A stretch of DNA of 64,000 nucleotides from Dyella sp. S184 (GTDB lineage Bacteria > Pseudomonadota > Gammaproteobacteria > Xanthomonadales > Rhodanobacteraceae). Positions 33,727 to 42,120 of this stretch are shown here, one piece after another. The notes beneath the pieces were generated by a model, which searched no databases, was not told the origin of the DNA, and saw nothing but the letters and a program-made list of their open reading frames with translations. Each line of letters starts with the position of its first letter. The stretch's first letter is position 1. The DNA lies in the NCBI RefSeq assembly GCF_009766065.1, contig NZ_LMUE01000012.1:248001-312000 (forward strand), given 5' to 3'. The position numbers and the translations under genes are program-made.

Positions 33727-34572
33727 TTAGGTCGCCGTGTTGATCCAGGTAGCGACTGCTTCGGGGTGTTCGAGATGCAGGTGATGACCACCAGCCATGT
33801 GGCTGACGGTGATGTTCGGCACGCAGTCAGCGCGCGCCTGCATTGGCGCCCCCGGCAGGTAGGAGGTGACAGGGCGAGCCAGCAGCAGCGCGGTAGGGGC
33901 TTCGATGCCGCGGAGCAGATCGTGGATCTGCGACTCGGCCAGCCGCACGGGGCTGGGTCGGGTCAGCCGGGGATCGCTGCGCCAGCGCCAGCCGCCGTCG
34001 GCTTCGATCAGCCCGCGTTCGACGATCGGTTGTGCCAGCTCGGTCGGTAGCCCGCTGACCATGCTGCGCGCGCTGGCCGCCTGCGCGATGCTGTGGAAGA
34101 CGCGCAACGGCTTCGCGTTGTCGCCACGCGGTGCGAACGCGTCACGGAAGCGTTGCAGCGTATGCGAGCCGTCATCGCCGAGCGGGCCGAGGCCTTCGAT
34201 CAGCCACAGGCGCTCGATCCGTTGCGGCGCGGTGGCGGCCACCAGCGCGGCAATCCCTGCACCCAGCGAGTGACCGAGCAGGCTGTAACGCTTCAATTGC
34301 AGGGCATCGGCGGCGGCGAGTACCGCCTGCACGTAGTCGAGATAGCGATAGCTGGCGCCGGCGGCCACGTGATCGGAATGGCCGTGGCCGGGCAGCTCCA
34401 GCGCGATTACCCGAAAGCGGGCCGCCAGCAGCGGTGCCAGCAATGCGAAGCTGCCGGCATTGTCCAGCCAGCCGTGCAGGGCCAGCAGCGGCGGCAGTGC
34501 TTCGCTGCCCCAGACCTGCGCGCTCAGGCTCAGGTGCGGCAGCGCGATGCGGCGCTCACTGGGTGTGCTCAC
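33727..34572 (-). CDS. Alpha/beta hydrolase
   Basis: A 281-residue alpha/beta-hydrolase. 'LLALHGWLDNAGSF' holds the oxyanion region, the nucleophile elbow is 'LLGHSLGAGIA' (Gly-His-Ser-Leu-Gly), and the C-terminal catalytic His is in 'MAGGHHLHLEHPEAV'. The start is a GTG that overlaps the ferrochelatase stop (GTGA), so the gene is coupled to hemH. Its substrate is unknown; it resembles the MEST/serine-hydrolase-like group. Confidence 0.9.
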   Translation of the reverse strand: MSTPSERRIALPHLSLSAQVWGSEALPPLLALHGWLDNAGSFALLAPLLAARFRVIALELPGHGHSDHVAAGASYRYLDYVQAVLAAADALQLKRYSLLGHSLGAGIAALVAATAPQRIERLWLIEGLGPLGDDGSHTLQRFRDAFAPRGDNAKPLRVFHSIAQAASARSMVSGLPTELAQPIVERGLIEADGGWRWRSDPRLTRPSPVRLAESQIHDLLRGIEAPTALLLARPVTSYLPGAPMQARADCVPNITVSHMAGGHHLHLEHPEAVATWINTAT

Positions 34573-35624
34573 GCGATGGATTCCGGCCAGCCACGAACAT
34601 GCCGTCGTACCAATGCGGCGAGACTGCGCACCTGTTCGGCACTGTCGTTGAGCGCAGGGATATAGCGCAGCGTTTCGCCGCCGGCAGCAAGGAAGAAATC
34701 GCGGTTCTGCATCGCGATCTCCTCCAGCGTCTCCAGGCAATCCACGGCGAAACCGGGGCAGGCCACGTCGAGTTTCTTCACGCCAACGGCAGCGAGCTGG
34801 CGCACGGTAGCGTCGGTGTAGGGTTGCAGCCACTGCTCGCGACCTACGCGCGACTGGAAGCTCAGAATCATGTCATCGGCACTTATGCGCAGCCGTTCGC
34901 GCAACAGTCGCGCGGTGGTCTGGCACTGGTCGAAATACGGATCACCCAGCCGCACATAACGCTCGGGAATGCCATGGAACGACAGCAGCAATTTGTCGCC
35001 GCGGCCATGCGTCGCCCACCAGCGCTCGATGCTGGTCGCCAGCGCGTCGATATGCCTGGGATCGTCGTGGTAGTCGTTGACGAAGCGCAGTTCCGGTGGC
35101 CAGCGCAGCGTCTTGAAGACATCGGCGACGGCATCGATCACCGAGCCGGTGGAGGTGGCCGAATACTGCGGATACAGCGGCAGGACCAGCAGTCGGCGCA
35201 CGCCTTCGCATTGCAACTGTTCGATCGTGTGCGCCACTGATGGCTCGCCGTAACGCATCGCCAGTGCCACGCGCAGCGTGCCCGGCTGCTGCCGGTCCAG
35301 TTCGGCCTGCAGGCCGGCGGCGAGTGCCTCGCTGCCGAAACGCAACGGCGAACCCTGCGCGGTCCAGATCTTGGCGTAGGCATGCGCCGAACGTGCTGGT
35401 CGTACGCGCAGGATCACGCCATGCAGGATCAGCCACCATAGCCAGCGCGGGTAGTCGATCACGCGCGCGTCGCCGAGGAATTCAGCCAAATAAGGGCGCA
35501 CCGCTTTTGCGGTGGGCGCGGTCGGTGTACCCAGGTTGACCAGCAGCACGCCAGCCTGAACGGACTGAACGCCCGACGCGTCGGAATGGCTGGCAACGCC
35601 GGTATAGTGATTGCTGCGTGGCAT
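34569..35624 (-). CDS. hemH: Ferrochelatase
   Basis: A 351-residue enzyme inserting iron into protoporphyrin IX, the last step of protoheme synthesis. Family motifs are 'GVLLVNLGTPTAPTAKAVRP', 'IWTAQGSPL', 'PLYPQYSATSTGS', the catalytic His region 'LLLSFHGIPERYVRLGDPY', 'FQSRVGREQWLQPYTD' and 'DVACPGFAVDCLETLEEI' with the acidic pair. The start at 35624 was chosen; an ATG at 35636 adds four residues, and neither has a clear Shine-Dalgarno site. Divergent from the SYLF gene. Confidence 0.95.
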   Translation of the reverse strand: MPRSNHYTGVASHSDASGVQSVQAGVLLVNLGTPTAPTAKAVRPYLAEFLGDARVIDYPRWLWWLILHGVILRVRPARSAHAYAKIWTAQGSPLRFGSEALAAGLQAELDRQQPGTLRVALAMRYGEPSVAHTIEQLQCEGVRRLLVLPLYPQYSATSTGSVIDAVADVFKTLRWPPELRFVNDYHDDPRHIDALATSIERWWATHGRGDKLLLSFHGIPERYVRLGDPYFDQCQTTARLLRERLRISADDMILSFQSRVGREQWLQPYTDATVRQLAAVGVKKLDVACPGFAVDCLETLEEIAMQNRDFFLAAGGETLRYIPALNDSAEQVRSLAALVRRHVRGWPESIA

Positions 35625-35718
35625 CGTGGCAGTCATGGCTGAATCAGTCGTGGAGTCTGCCACAAGCCTTGGCGCGCTGCGGCGCGCTGCCCCCATCCCC
35701 GCCCAAGTGGAGCCGCCC

Positions 35719-36411
35719 ATGTTCAAGACACCACTGCATCGTCTGCTGTTGATTGGCCTCGCCCTGTTGCTGCCGGCCATGGCCGCACATGCCGAAGATC
35801 CGCCGCTGGTGCGTGCGCAGAACGCCGTGCGCGTGCTCAACGACATCATGCAGGCGCCGGACAAGGCGATTCCGCAGGATCTGCTGCGTGATGCCCGGGC
35901 GATCGCGGTGATTCCGGACATGCTCAAAGTGGGCTTCGTCTTCGGCGGCCGCCGCGGTGAAGGCCTGATTTCGGTGAAGGGGCCGGACGGTACCTGGTCC
36001 AATCCCAGCTTCATCAGCATGACCGGCGGTAGCGTGGGCTTCCAGGTTGGTGTGTCGTCGACCGACGTGATCCTGGTATTCCGCACCCAGCGCGGTGTCG
36101 ATTCGATCGTGCGCGGCAAGTTCACGCTCGGTGCCGATGCTTCGGCGGCGGCCGGCCCGGTCGGGCGCACCACCAGCGCCTCCACCGACGAACAGATGAA
36201 GGCGGAGATCTACTCCTATTCACGTTCCCGCGGCCTGTTTGCCGGCGTGGCGATCGATGGCGCGGCCCTGCGCATCGACTACGACGCGAATGAAGCCGTT
36301 TATGGCGCCGGTATTACACCGCGGCGCATCTTCGAGGGGGGCGTCAGCAACGTGCCGGGGCCGGTGGTCGATTTCCGCGACCGGCTTGAGGAGTACACTT
36401 CGCGTCAATGA
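35719..36411 (+). CDS. SYLF-domain lipid-binding protein (Ysc84-like)
   Basis: A 230-residue exported protein. The signal peptide is about residues 1-25 ('LLPAMAAHAED'). The mature part is a SYLF domain: 'VLNDIMQAPDKAIPQDLLRD', 'AIAVIPDMLKVGFVFGGRRG', 'GGSVGFQVGVSSTDVILVFR' and 'IYSYSRSRGLFAGVAIDG'. SYLF proteins bind phosphoinositides in eukaryotes and lipids or envelope components in bacteria; the bacterial role is unclear. The start was set at the Met before the signal peptide. It lies 63 bases upstream of tatA, with a small GC-rich hairpin at 36423-36437 between them. Confidence 0.9.
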   Translation: MFKTPLHRLLLIGLALLLPAMAAHAEDPPLVRAQNAVRVLNDIMQAPDKAIPQDLLRDARAIAVIPDMLKVGFVFGGRRGEGLISVKGPDGTWSNPSFISMTGGSVGFQVGVSSTDVILVFRTQRGVDSIVRGKFTLGADASAAAGPVGRTTSASTDEQMKAEIYSYSRSRGLFAGVAIDGAALRIDYDANEAVYGAGITPRRIFEGGVSNVPGPVVDFRDRLEEYTSRQ

Positions 36412-36474
36412 TTGCGAAGTGCCGGCGCGAATCGCGCCTGGACGACTTGGCTGGAATCCGCCTCGAGGTTGACT

Positions 36475-36735
36475 ATGGGTTTTGACAGTATCTGGCATTG
36501 GCTGATCCTCCTGGTGGTCGTATTGCTGATTTTCGGCACCAAGAAGATCCGCAACCTCGGGCCGGATCTCGGCGCGGCGATTCGTGACTTCAAGAAAGGC
36601 CTCAGCGGTGACGACGAGGCGAAGCAGAAGGAAGAGGAAGCTGCGCGCAAGGCTGCCGAACAGCTGCGCGCCGACCCGCCGCCGGCCGCCGGCAGCACCA
36701 CGCAGAGTCAGCGCGACTCCAGCGAAACCAAGTAA
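36475..36735 (+). CDS. tatA: Sec-independent protein translocase subunit TatA
   Basis: An 86-residue protein of the twin-arginine translocon. One N-terminal membrane helix ('[20 protein letters not shown]') with the Phe-Gly hinge precedes an amphipathic helix ('[16 protein letters not shown]') and a charged, unstructured tail rich in Lys and Glu. The start is the ATG giving MGFDSIWHW. First gene of tatABC, 24 bases before tatB. TatA forms the pore for folded proteins. Confidence 0.95.
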   Translation: MGFDSIWHWLILLVVVLLIFGTKKIRNLGPDLGAAIRDFKKGLSGDDEAKQKEEEAARKAAEQLRADPPPAAGSTTQSQRDSSETK

Positions 36736-36759
36736 GCGCGCGGCGGGCGGAGCGCGGCA

Positions 36760-37221
36760 ATGATCGAGATCAGTCTCGGCAAAATGGTGCTGCTCGCCCT
36801 GATCGCGTTGATCGTGCTCGGTCCCGAGAAGCTGCCTGGCGCCGCGCGTACCGCTGGTGCGCTGCTGCGGCGTGTACGCAGCGGCTGGGACAACGTGCGT
36901 GCCGAGGTCGAGCGCGAACTGGAGATCGAGGAAATCAAGCGCACCGCGCGTGAGGCGGCGGCTCAGGCGGAGGCCGCGCAGAATGCGATGAAGGACACGC
37001 TGCAACAGGCACATGAGCCGCTTGCCGATGCCGCGGCGATGATCAAGGACGTGTCGAGCAAGGACGTGATGGTCAAGGCCGAGTTGCCAGCGGCTTTATC
37101 GGCTGAGGTGGCTCACGACATCACCCTTGACGAGCGGGCCGGCCAGATGCAGGCGGAATTGCCACTGGGCGAACCATCAGCCACCCCGCACACCCGGGAG
37201 GCCTCGCATGGCGACGCCTGA
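36760..37221 (+). CDS. tatB: Sec-independent protein translocase subunit TatB
   Basis: A 153-residue protein with one N-terminal helix 'MVLLALIALIVLGPEKLPGA', containing the invariant Glu of TatB's periplasmic end and the Gly-Pro hinge, followed by a long charged amphipathic region. It forms the substrate receptor with TatC. The end overlaps tatC by 14 bases. Confidence 0.95.
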   Translation: MIEISLGKMVLLALIALIVLGPEKLPGAARTAGALLRRVRSGWDNVRAEVERELEIEEIKRTAREAAAQAEAAQNAMKDTLQQAHEPLADAAAMIKDVSSKDVMVKAELPAALSAEVAHDITLDERAGQMQAELPLGEPSATPHTREASHGDA

Positions 37222-37978
37222 ATCCGAGCCGTCGATCGCCGAGGACTTGCAGCAGGGACTGTTCTCGCATCTGCTGGAATTGCGCACGCGTCTGCTCAAG
37301 TCGGCGGCGGCGCTGGTCTTGGTACTGGTGGCGCTGGTGCCGTTTGCCAATCGCCTATACAGCGAACTGGCCGCGCCGCTGGTGGCGCGCCTGCCGCAAG
37401 GGGCGCACTTGATCGCCACCGGCGTGACCAGTCCGTTCATCACGCCGCTGAAGCTGGCCTTCTATGCCTCGCTGTTCATCAGCATGCCGGTGATCCTGTA
37501 CCAGCTGTGGGCGTTCGTCAGCCCGGGCCTGTACAAGCACGAAAAGCGCCTGGCCCGGCCGCTGCTGGCAGCCGCGCTCGTGCTGTTCTACACCGGCGCG
37601 GCGTTTGCCTATTTCCTGGTGCTGCCGGCCGCGTTCCGCTTCCTCATCGCGGTGACGCCGCAGGGCGTGGAGATGATGACCGACATCACCCAGTACCTCG
37701 ACTTCGTGATGCTGATGTTCTTCGCGTTCGGGCTGTGCTTCGAGGTGCCTGTGGCGGTGGTGATACTCGCCGCGGTGGGCGTGGTGGATCTGGACAAACT
37801 CCGCAGCGGGCGGCGTTACGCGATCGTCGGCGCGTTCGCGATTGCCGCGCTGATCACGCCGCCGGACATCACCTCGATGCTGATGCTCGGTATCCCGATG
37901 TGCCTGCTCTATGAGCTGGGCGTGCTGGCGGTGCGCTGGCTGGTGAAACCTGGCTCGCTGAGGCGCGACGCGGCCTGA
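37208..37978 (+). CDS. tatC: Sec-independent protein translocase subunit TatC
   Basis: A 256-residue, six-helix inner-membrane protein, the twin-arginine signal receptor. Family sequences are 'LFSHLLELRTRLLKS' at the N-terminus, 'TSPFITPLKLAFYASLFISM', 'QLWAFVSPGLYKHEKRLARP' and 'FGLCFEVPVAVVILAAVGVV'. The start at 37208 lies inside the tatB end, so the genes are coupled. Convergent with priA after 14 bases. Confidence 0.96.
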   Translation: MATPESEPSIAEDLQQGLFSHLLELRTRLLKSAAALVLVLVALVPFANRLYSELAAPLVARLPQGAHLIATGVTSPFITPLKLAFYASLFISMPVILYQLWAFVSPGLYKHEKRLARPLLAAALVLFYTGAAFAYFLVLPAAFRFLIAVTPQGVEMMTDITQYLDFVMLMFFAFGLCFEVPVAVVILAAVGVVDLDKLRSGRRYAIVGAFAIAALITPPDITSMLMLGIPMCLLYELGVLAVRWLVKPGSLRRDAA

Positions 37979-37992
37979 TAATTCATCGGCGA

Positions 37993-40167
37993 TCAGTACA
38001 GATCGATCGGATCGACGTCCAGCGACCAGCGTACCCGCCGTGCCGACGGCAACCCTGCCAGCGCCAGCTGCCATGTACGCAGCATCCCGTGCAGCGTGCT
38101 GCGGCTGCTGGCTTCCAGCAGCAACTGACCGCGATAACGGCCTGCGCGCAGCGGCATCGGTGCAGGCATCGGACCGGCGATCTGCAACTGGTCATTGATG
38201 GGTAACGCGGCGTTTGCGTCGACGAGAAAAGCCTCGACGTGCTCGCGCAGCGGTGCCTCGGCGCGCAACAACACCTGATGGCTGTACGGCGGCAACTGGA
38301 TCTGCCGGCGTTCCACCAGTAGCTCGCGTGCGGCCGCGGCGTAACCTTGCGCCAACAGACTGCGCAGCAACGGATGTTGCGGCTGGTGCGTCTGCAGCAG
38401 TACGCGTCCCGGTTTTTGTGCACGTCCGGCGCGGCCGGCCACCTGCACCACCAGCTGGGCCAGCCGCTCGCCGGCGCGGAAATCCACGCTGTGCAGACCT
38501 TCGTCGACACCCACGATCGCCACCAGGGTGAGGTTGGGCAGGTCGTGGCCCTTGGCCAGCATCTGGGTGCCGACCAGGATCGCCGGTTGATCGTCCTTGA
38601 GCGTAGCCAGCAACTGCTCGAACGAGTCGCGACGCCGCGTGGTCTCACGGTCGACGCGCAGCACCGGCACCTGCGGGAACTGTGTGATCAGAGCTTCCTC
38701 CAGCCGCTCGGTACCCTGGCCTTGCGGCTTCAGCTCGGTGGCACCGCAGGTGGGGCAGGCGGCTGGCATGCGGGTCTGGTAATCGCAGTGATGGCAGAGC
38801 AGCTGGCGACGGCCCGCGTGCAGGGTCAGTGGACGTTCGCAGCGTGGGCACTGCGCATGCCAGCCGCAGCTGTGGCATAGCAGCACCGGCGCGTACCCGC
38901 GACGGTTGCGGAACACCAGCGCCTGCTCGCCGCGCGCCAGCGTGTCGGCGACCGCCGTCAGCAGTGCCGGCGACATGCCGTGCTCCAGCCGTTGCGCGCG
39001 CATGTCGATGATCTGCACCTGCGGTGGCCGGATCGCCCCGGGGCGGGCGCGCAGATGCAGGGTGCGATAGCGGCCGGCCTCGGCGTTCGCCAGCGATTCC
39101 AGCGACGGTGTACCCGAACCCAGCAGCACCGGCACACCCAGCGCACGTGCGCGCACCAGCGCCAGGTCGCGCGCGTGATAGCGGAAGCCTTCCTGCTGCT
39201 TGTAGGCACTGTCGTGTTCCTCGTCGACAATGATCAGGCCGGCTTGCGGCAGTGGGGTGAACACCGCCGAGCGAGTACCCAGGATCACCCGCGCGCTGCC
39301 GTTGCGGGCGCGCAGCCAGGCGCGGGCGCGATCGCCTTCGGACAGGTTGGAGTGCAGCACCTCGACGATCACGCCCAGCCGTTCGCGCAGGCGACGCACG
39401 GTTTGCGGCGCCAGACCGATTTCCGGCACCAGCAGCAGCGCCTGTTTGCCCCGCGCCAGCACCTGCTCGATCAACGCCAGATAAACCTCGGTCTTGCCGC
39501 TGCCGGTGACGCCATCGAGCAGGAACGGCTGGTACTGGCCGAGGCTGGCGCCGACCGTGCTGACGGCCAGTTGCTGCTCGTCGTTCAGTTGCGGTGCGAG
39601 CGACGCCGGTAACGTGCGGTCGAGCGGCGGACGTTCGCTGCGTTCGAGCATACCGGCGCCGGCCAGCCGACGGGCCGCCTCACGCCAGCCGGGCAGGCGT
39701 TCGGTCAGTTCCTGCGCGCTCATCGAGCCGGTGGCCAATTGCGCCAGCAGTGCCTTGCTGCCACCGCGGCGGCTGCCGGCATCGTGGGCGCTGAGACCGG
39801 TGCTGCTCAGCGACCAGTATTCGTCGCCAAGTACCGGCAGCGGCTTCGCTTCGCGTAGTGCCAGCGGCAATGCATTCGCGTACGCCTCGCCCGGTGCACC
39901 GAGCCAGTAGTCGGCGGCCCAGGCCAGCGACTGCATCAGTTCGTGGTCGAGCAGCGGTGTGTCGTCGAGCAGCCGGATCACCTGCTTCAGGCGGCTGCCA
40001 CTGACCGCGGTTTCGGCCTCGACCGCCACCACCACGCCGACCTGTTTGCCGCGGCCGAATGGCACCAGCACCCGGCAGCCCGCGCGCGCCTCGCCAGCCG
40101 TGGGCGGCAGGTAGTCGAACAGGGTCGGCAGGGGAACTGGCAGGGCAACGCGAAGGACGGCGGGCAT
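37993..40167 (-). CDS. priA: Primosomal protein N' (replication restart helicase PriA)
   Basis: A 724-residue 3'-5' helicase that reloads the replisome at stalled forks. The N-terminal DNA-binding domain begins 'LPVPLPTLFDYLPP'. Walker A is 'DGVTGSGKTEVYL', and motif II is 'IIVDEEHDSAYKQQEGFRYH'. Eight zinc-binding cysteines lie in 'CHSCGWHAQCPRCERPLTLH' and 'LLCHHCDYQTRMPAACPTCG'. Motifs V/VI include 'ILVGTQMLAKGHDLPN' and 'GRAGRAQKPG'. The start at 40167 precedes the family N-terminus; longer frames add 29 residues of no family sequence. The upstream gap carries DnaA-box sequences. Confidence 0.96.
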   Translation of the reverse strand: MPAVLRVALPVPLPTLFDYLPPTAGEARAGCRVLVPFGRGKQVGVVVAVEAETAVSGSRLKQVIRLLDDTPLLDHELMQSLAWAADYWLGAPGEAYANALPLALREAKPLPVLGDEYWSLSSTGLSAHDAGSRRGGSKALLAQLATGSMSAQELTERLPGWREAARRLAGAGMLERSERPPLDRTLPASLAPQLNDEQQLAVSTVGASLGQYQPFLLDGVTGSGKTEVYLALIEQVLARGKQALLLVPEIGLAPQTVRRLRERLGVIVEVLHSNLSEGDRARAWLRARNGSARVILGTRSAVFTPLPQAGLIIVDEEHDSAYKQQEGFRYHARDLALVRARALGVPVLLGSGTPSLESLANAEAGRYRTLHLRARPGAIRPPQVQIIDMRAQRLEHGMSPALLTAVADTLARGEQALVFRNRRGYAPVLLCHSCGWHAQCPRCERPLTLHAGRRQLLCHHCDYQTRMPAACPTCGATELKPQGQGTERLEEALITQFPQVPVLRVDRETTRRRDSFEQLLATLKDDQPAILVGTQMLAKGHDLPNLTLVAIVGVDEGLHSVDFRAGERLAQLVVQVAGRAGRAQKPGRVLLQTHQPQHPLLRSLLAQGYAAAARELLVERRQIQLPPYSHQVLLRAEAPLREHVEAFLVDANAALPINDQLQIAGPMPAPMPLRAGRYRGQLLLEASSRSTLHGMLRTWQLALAGLPSARRVRWSLDVDPIDLY

Positions 40168-40289
40168 GGCTACCTCGTGAGCGGGCCAGTGTAACTGTGC
40201 GGCCTGCGGGGCCTGCATACAGATAGCTGCGCAGTCAGGCAAAGCCTTGCGCATGAGTTGCGCACACTTTCTCTTCGATTATCGAGAAA

Positions 40290-40323
40290 CCGGGGGTAAG
40301 TAGCTCACCCCGGGAGGTTTTTA
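40290..40323 (+). terminator. Possible intrinsic terminator next to the DnaA boxes
   Basis: CCGGGG at 40290-40295 pairs with CCCCGG at 40308-40313 around a 12-base loop, followed by GAGG and five Ts at 40318-40322. It reads as a terminator on the plus strand, yet no plus-strand gene ends here, so it may belong to an unannotated RNA or be a chance structure. Confidence 0.35.
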
Positions 40324-40326
40324 TGC

Positions 40327-40361
40327 TTATCCACAAGAGCTGTGGATAAGTCTGTGGATGC
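40327..40361. promoter_or_regulatory. Cluster of DnaA boxes upstream of priA
   Basis: TTATCCACA at 40327-40335 and its exact inverse TGTGGATAA at 40341-40349 are both perfect matches to the DnaA box, separated by five bases. TGTGGATGC at 40353-40361 is a 7/9 match. An AT-rich stretch lies about 45 bases beyond. DnaA binding and a role in priA control or replication are inferred from known box sequences only. Confidence 0.55.
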
Positions 40362-40568
40362 AGAGGGGAGCGGGGGCTCCAAAGCGCGTCGTGGCGCCTT
40401 TCACGACAATCTGACGAAGTTTTGGTCAGGCAAAAATCATGTTGATTTTCAGCTATTTATAAATTTCGATCAGCAGGCATTCACACAATTGACAAATGTC
40501 CCCCGGTCGCCTTGACAGGCTGATGACGCTGTGCAAAACCCCACCGTACGGCCTGCCCGGAGCGGGCC

Positions 40569-41786
40569 TCAATGAGCCATACCCAGCAATGCCGCGACGG
40601 TCAGTGCGATGGTCAACAACCAGAAATAACACCAGCCGATGCACCAGAATTTCAGCACGGTCATTGGCCAGCCTTGGCGGTATATGCGTTTCTGCATGAT
40701 CAGCAGGTAGATGGGTATCCACAGCATCAGCGCTCCCTGCAACAGGCCCAGCGCGTAGCCGGTCCAGGCGGCATGGGGGCGCAGCCAGGTCGACAGCATG
40801 CCTGTCACGGTGATCAACAGCAGGCTGAGGAACATGAATGCATGGCTGTGCAGGGCGACGATCAGGTGCTCCATGTACAGCCGCCGGCGGAATACGTAGA
40901 ACAGCTTGAGCAGGATCGCGAACACCGGAATCAGCACGAACATGGTCGGTGGCAAGGTGCTGAAGGCCCCGCTGATCATCCGTTGCTGGGCCTCCTGGCG
41001 GGCCACGGGATCGCCTCGCTTGAGGGCGTGCATGTTGTCCTGGATGTGTTTGCCAAGCTCGGTCAGGCGGGCGTTGACCATGTCCGGCAGCCAGGCGATC
41101 TGCACGGGCGTCGATTCCTGCCCGCTGGCCTTGCCCCCGACATCGTCCGGCACGATGGCAGTCGCCCCCGTGGCGTCCGCGGGCTTCACCGTCACGCTGG
41201 GAAGGGGCTCCGCGATGGATGCGGCCGATATCGGTGCAGCACCGAGTTCGAGCAGGCGCCGACTGGCTTTCTGGCGCAGATCACGTGCGGCGACACTGGT
41301 CTGATCCAGCAGGCTCGGTGAAAGCAGGCCGGTTGCGCGGGCGGTCTGCAATCCGTCCAGCTGCTTCTGCAGCGCCTTCCGCACCTGCACCGGGCTGTGG
41401 GCATTCTCGATCGCGCTGCCATTTACGCTCACCAATGGAAAGCCGCCTGTGCCGATCTTGCCGCTGATCTGATCGATCGCCAGGTGGAACACGAAGAACG
41501 ACAGCACACACAGCACGAACATCAGCCGGAACGGCGCGATGTAACGCACCCGCCGACCACTGAAGAATTCCAGCGTGAGGAAGCCGGGCTTGAGCAGCAG
41601 CGGCGGCAACGTATGCACGATGCGGCCGTCGATGTGCAGCACGGTCTCGAGCGTCTCCTCGGCCATCGCGTGCACCGGCTTCAGCACGCTATGGATCGAC
41701 TGGCCGCACTCGTGGCAGAACTCGCCCTGCAATGGCGTGCCGCAATTGGCGCAATGCAGGCCTTCGTGGCTGGTCAACGACTTCAT
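40569..41786 (-). CDS. DUF3667 membrane protein with zinc ribbon
   Basis: A 405-residue protein. The N-terminus has a zinc-ribbon pattern 'CANCGTPLQGEFCHECGQ' (two CxxC pairs), then 'GRIVHTLPPLLLKPGFLTLE' and 'YIAPFRLMFVLCVLSFFVFH', the DUF3667 core with its first membrane helix. A soluble middle of about 160 residues follows, then four or five more helices. Function unknown. The family name describes sequence only. Confidence 0.85.
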   Translation of the reverse strand: MKSLTSHEGLHCANCGTPLQGEFCHECGQSIHSVLKPVHAMAEETLETVLHIDGRIVHTLPPLLLKPGFLTLEFFSGRRVRYIAPFRLMFVLCVLSFFVFHLAIDQISGKIGTGGFPLVSVNGSAIENAHSPVQVRKALQKQLDGLQTARATGLLSPSLLDQTSVAARDLRQKASRRLLELGAAPISAASIAEPLPSVTVKPADATGATAIVPDDVGGKASGQESTPVQIAWLPDMVNARLTELGKHIQDNMHALKRGDPVARQEAQQRMISGAFSTLPPTMFVLIPVFAILLKLFYVFRRRLYMEHLIVALHSHAFMFLSLLLITVTGMLSTWLRPHAAWTGYALGLLQGALMLWIPIYLLIMQKRIYRQGWPMTVLKFWCIGWCYFWLLTIALTVAALLGMAH

Positions 41787-42120
41787 TGGCGATCCCCGTT
41801 CGGTGCAGCGAGCGATCTTCGCACAGAGCTACATAGAGCGGAGCGTGACGAATGGCTAAGAGCCTGCTCATGGTTTCCAAGTGGCCCGCGCCGGGATCTG
41901 TTTGCGCGCAGGCCAAGGAAGAACGAGGGAACGTACGTCCGTACACGACCGAGTGATGACGCGGCCTGCGCGCAAACAGATCCCGGCCCCAAGGGGTTGA
42001 GCCGTGGTGACCGTCATGCGGCAGCGCGCGGCTTGACCTGGCGGCCACCACGGCTCAACGCGAGCTACTTGGAAACCATGAGCAGGCTCTCGAGTAGAAT
42101 GACCGGCCCTGGAGTCTGCT
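41787..42120. other. 334-base divergent gap filled mostly by an inverted-repeat element
   Basis: Between the starts of the DUF3667 and MATE genes. About 230 of the 334 bases are the three-stem element described separately at 41859-42090. Only short flanks remain for promoters of either gene. Confidence 0.6.
41859..42090. repeat. Three-stem inverted-repeat element (MITE-like or structured RNA)
   Basis: Perfect 24-bp inverted arms at 41859-41882 and 42067-42090 enclose two further hairpins. The first has a perfect 25-bp stem (41890-41914 with 41963-41987) and a 48-base loop. The second has a 14-bp stem (41996-42009 with 42046-42059) continued by 3 more pairs after one mismatch. The whole can fold as a three-armed cruciform in DNA or a three-way junction in RNA. 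No coding frame fits it, and I could not make out a target-site duplication. The right end is 30 bases before the MATE start codon. Confidence 0.75.

Larger units (their letters stand above)
40168..40568. other. 401-base intergenic region between priA and the DUF3667 gene
   Basis: The gap separates two minus-strand genes. From left to right it holds a hairpin (40290-40295 with 40308-40313) leading to a T-run, an inverted pair of DnaA boxes (40327-40349) with a third partial copy, and a clearly AT-rich stretch at about 40405-40500. I find no open frame of note. It presumably includes the priA promoter. Confidence 0.55.

Noticed and set aside
40168-40568. The chromosomal replication origin
   Set aside because: DnaA boxes and an AT-rich tract are present, but dnaA, dnaN, rpmH and gyrB are not nearby and only three boxes are seen. 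Kept as a lower-level finding.
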